A stretch of DNA of 64,000 nt, from positions 496,001 through 560,000 of the forward strand of contig NZ_JARJNR010000001.1 in assembly GCF_030143255.1 (NCBI RefSeq), written 5' to 3'. The translations under genes and the position numbers were made by a program. Source of the stretch: Frigidibacter sp. SD6-1 (GTDB taxonomy: Bacteria > Pseudomonadota > Alphaproteobacteria > Rhodobacterales > Rhodobacteraceae). Positions 63,873 through 64,000 of this stretch are shown here, one piece after another. Each line of letters starts with the position of its first letter. Within the stretch, counting starts at the first letter, position 1. Below the pieces are notes generated by a model that saw only the letters and a program-made list of their open reading frames with translations, had not been told where the DNA came from and made no database searches.

Positions 63873-63919
63873 CCGGATTTCGTCACGAAATCCGGTCCGA
63901 AATCTTTGAAAGATTTCGG
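63873..63919. terminator. Two adjacent perfect hairpins between convergent genes
   Basis: Hairpin 1 has arms CCGGATTTCG and CGAAATCCGG with a TCA loop (63873-63895); hairpin 2 has arms CCGAAATCTT and AAGATTTCGG with a TGA loop (63897-63919). Each has 10 perfect base pairs. The arms share the word CGAAATC and so could also pair across hairpins. The site lies between hlyD and a converging minus-strand gene, without a T-run. Confidence 0.5.
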
Positions 63920-63939
63920 CCGCTCCGGTCGCGCGCGCC

Positions 63940-64000
63940 TCAGAGCGGGCGGGTGCGGACCTCGATCATGCGCGGGCCGGTGGCCGCTTGCGCGAGCGCG
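63940..64000 (-). CDS. C-terminal fragment of an unidentified gene running off the window
   Basis: On the minus strand an open frame enters from the right edge and ends at TGA (63940-63942). The last residues read ALAQAATGPRMIEVRTRPL. The composition is like a real alphaproteobacterial C-terminus, and its convergent position after paired hairpins supports a gene, but 20 codons are too few to name it. Confidence 0.4.
   Translation of the reverse strand, partial: ALAQAATGPRMIEVRTRPL

Overview
The window is GC-rich, gene-dense chromosomal DNA of an alphaproteobacterium, most likely a member of the Rhodobacterales/Rhodobacteraceae. The grounds are the B12-dependent NrdJ, a TakP-type TRAP binding protein, the doubled-domain dCTP deaminase, the conserved run yceD-rpmF-plsX-fabH-ihfA-merR with divergent bamE and olsB, and short intergenic repeats typical of that group. 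No phage, insertion sequence or CRISPR array is seen. Many genes overlap by ATGA or GTGA, so much of the window is built as translationally coupled operons.

Layout: 1-4.5 kb holds the 3' part of nrdJ and two paralogous secreted EF-hand proteins. 4.5-7.1 kb is ilvIH on the minus strand, preceded by a complete leader-peptide attenuator (promoter, 15-residue Val/Ile/Leu-rich peptide, antiterminator, terminator). 7.2-10.5 kb has a Ca/Na antiporter, then an HxlR regulator divergent from a GST / NTF2-like / tautomerase / YdcZ set. 10.6-14.1 kb is a TakP-like TRAP system whose binding protein converges on its permease genes. 14.4-21.0 kb has a VOC protein, the leucyltransferase bpt, and an RND pump with adaptor and TetR regulator, the last with a perfect palindromic operator.

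21.0-30.2 kb is a catabolic cluster that matches aerobic 2-aminobenzoate (anthranilate) degradation through 2-aminobenzoyl-CoA: CoA ligase, fused monooxygenase/reductase, beta-oxidation enzymes, thioesterase, RidA and MarR. A near-perfect 30-bp palindrome lies at the divergent start.

30.2-41.2 kb is the least explained part and the best candidate for an undescribed system. A seven-gene operon (CDP-glucose synthesis, 4,6-dehydration, sugar methylation and reduction, GtrA, a polytopic GT-C-like protein and an arylsulfotransferase-fold protein) runs opposite a two-gene operon (membrane-anchored clan GH-A-like hydrolase and a second arylsulfotransferase-fold protein). Both arylsulfotransferase-fold proteins are membrane-anchored paralogs and keep the His/His/Arg/His positions expected of the ASST active site. 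The likely job is making and modifying, possibly sulfating, a deoxysugar-containing envelope glycan.

41.2-54.3 kb is mostly housekeeping: TetR, ppk2, dcd, tRNA-Pro(GGG), the lipid/ribosome operon, bamE, olsB-like, a methyl-THF methyltransferase with metF and a small partner (probably part of a split methionine synthase), ppx and rlmE. 54.4-64 kb has a degenerate Hint-domain protein, an aminotransferase coupled to a glutamine-synthetase-like ligase, and a serralysin-like RTX protease divergent from its type I secretion ABC transporter and HlyD adaptor. A minus-strand gene enters at the right edge.
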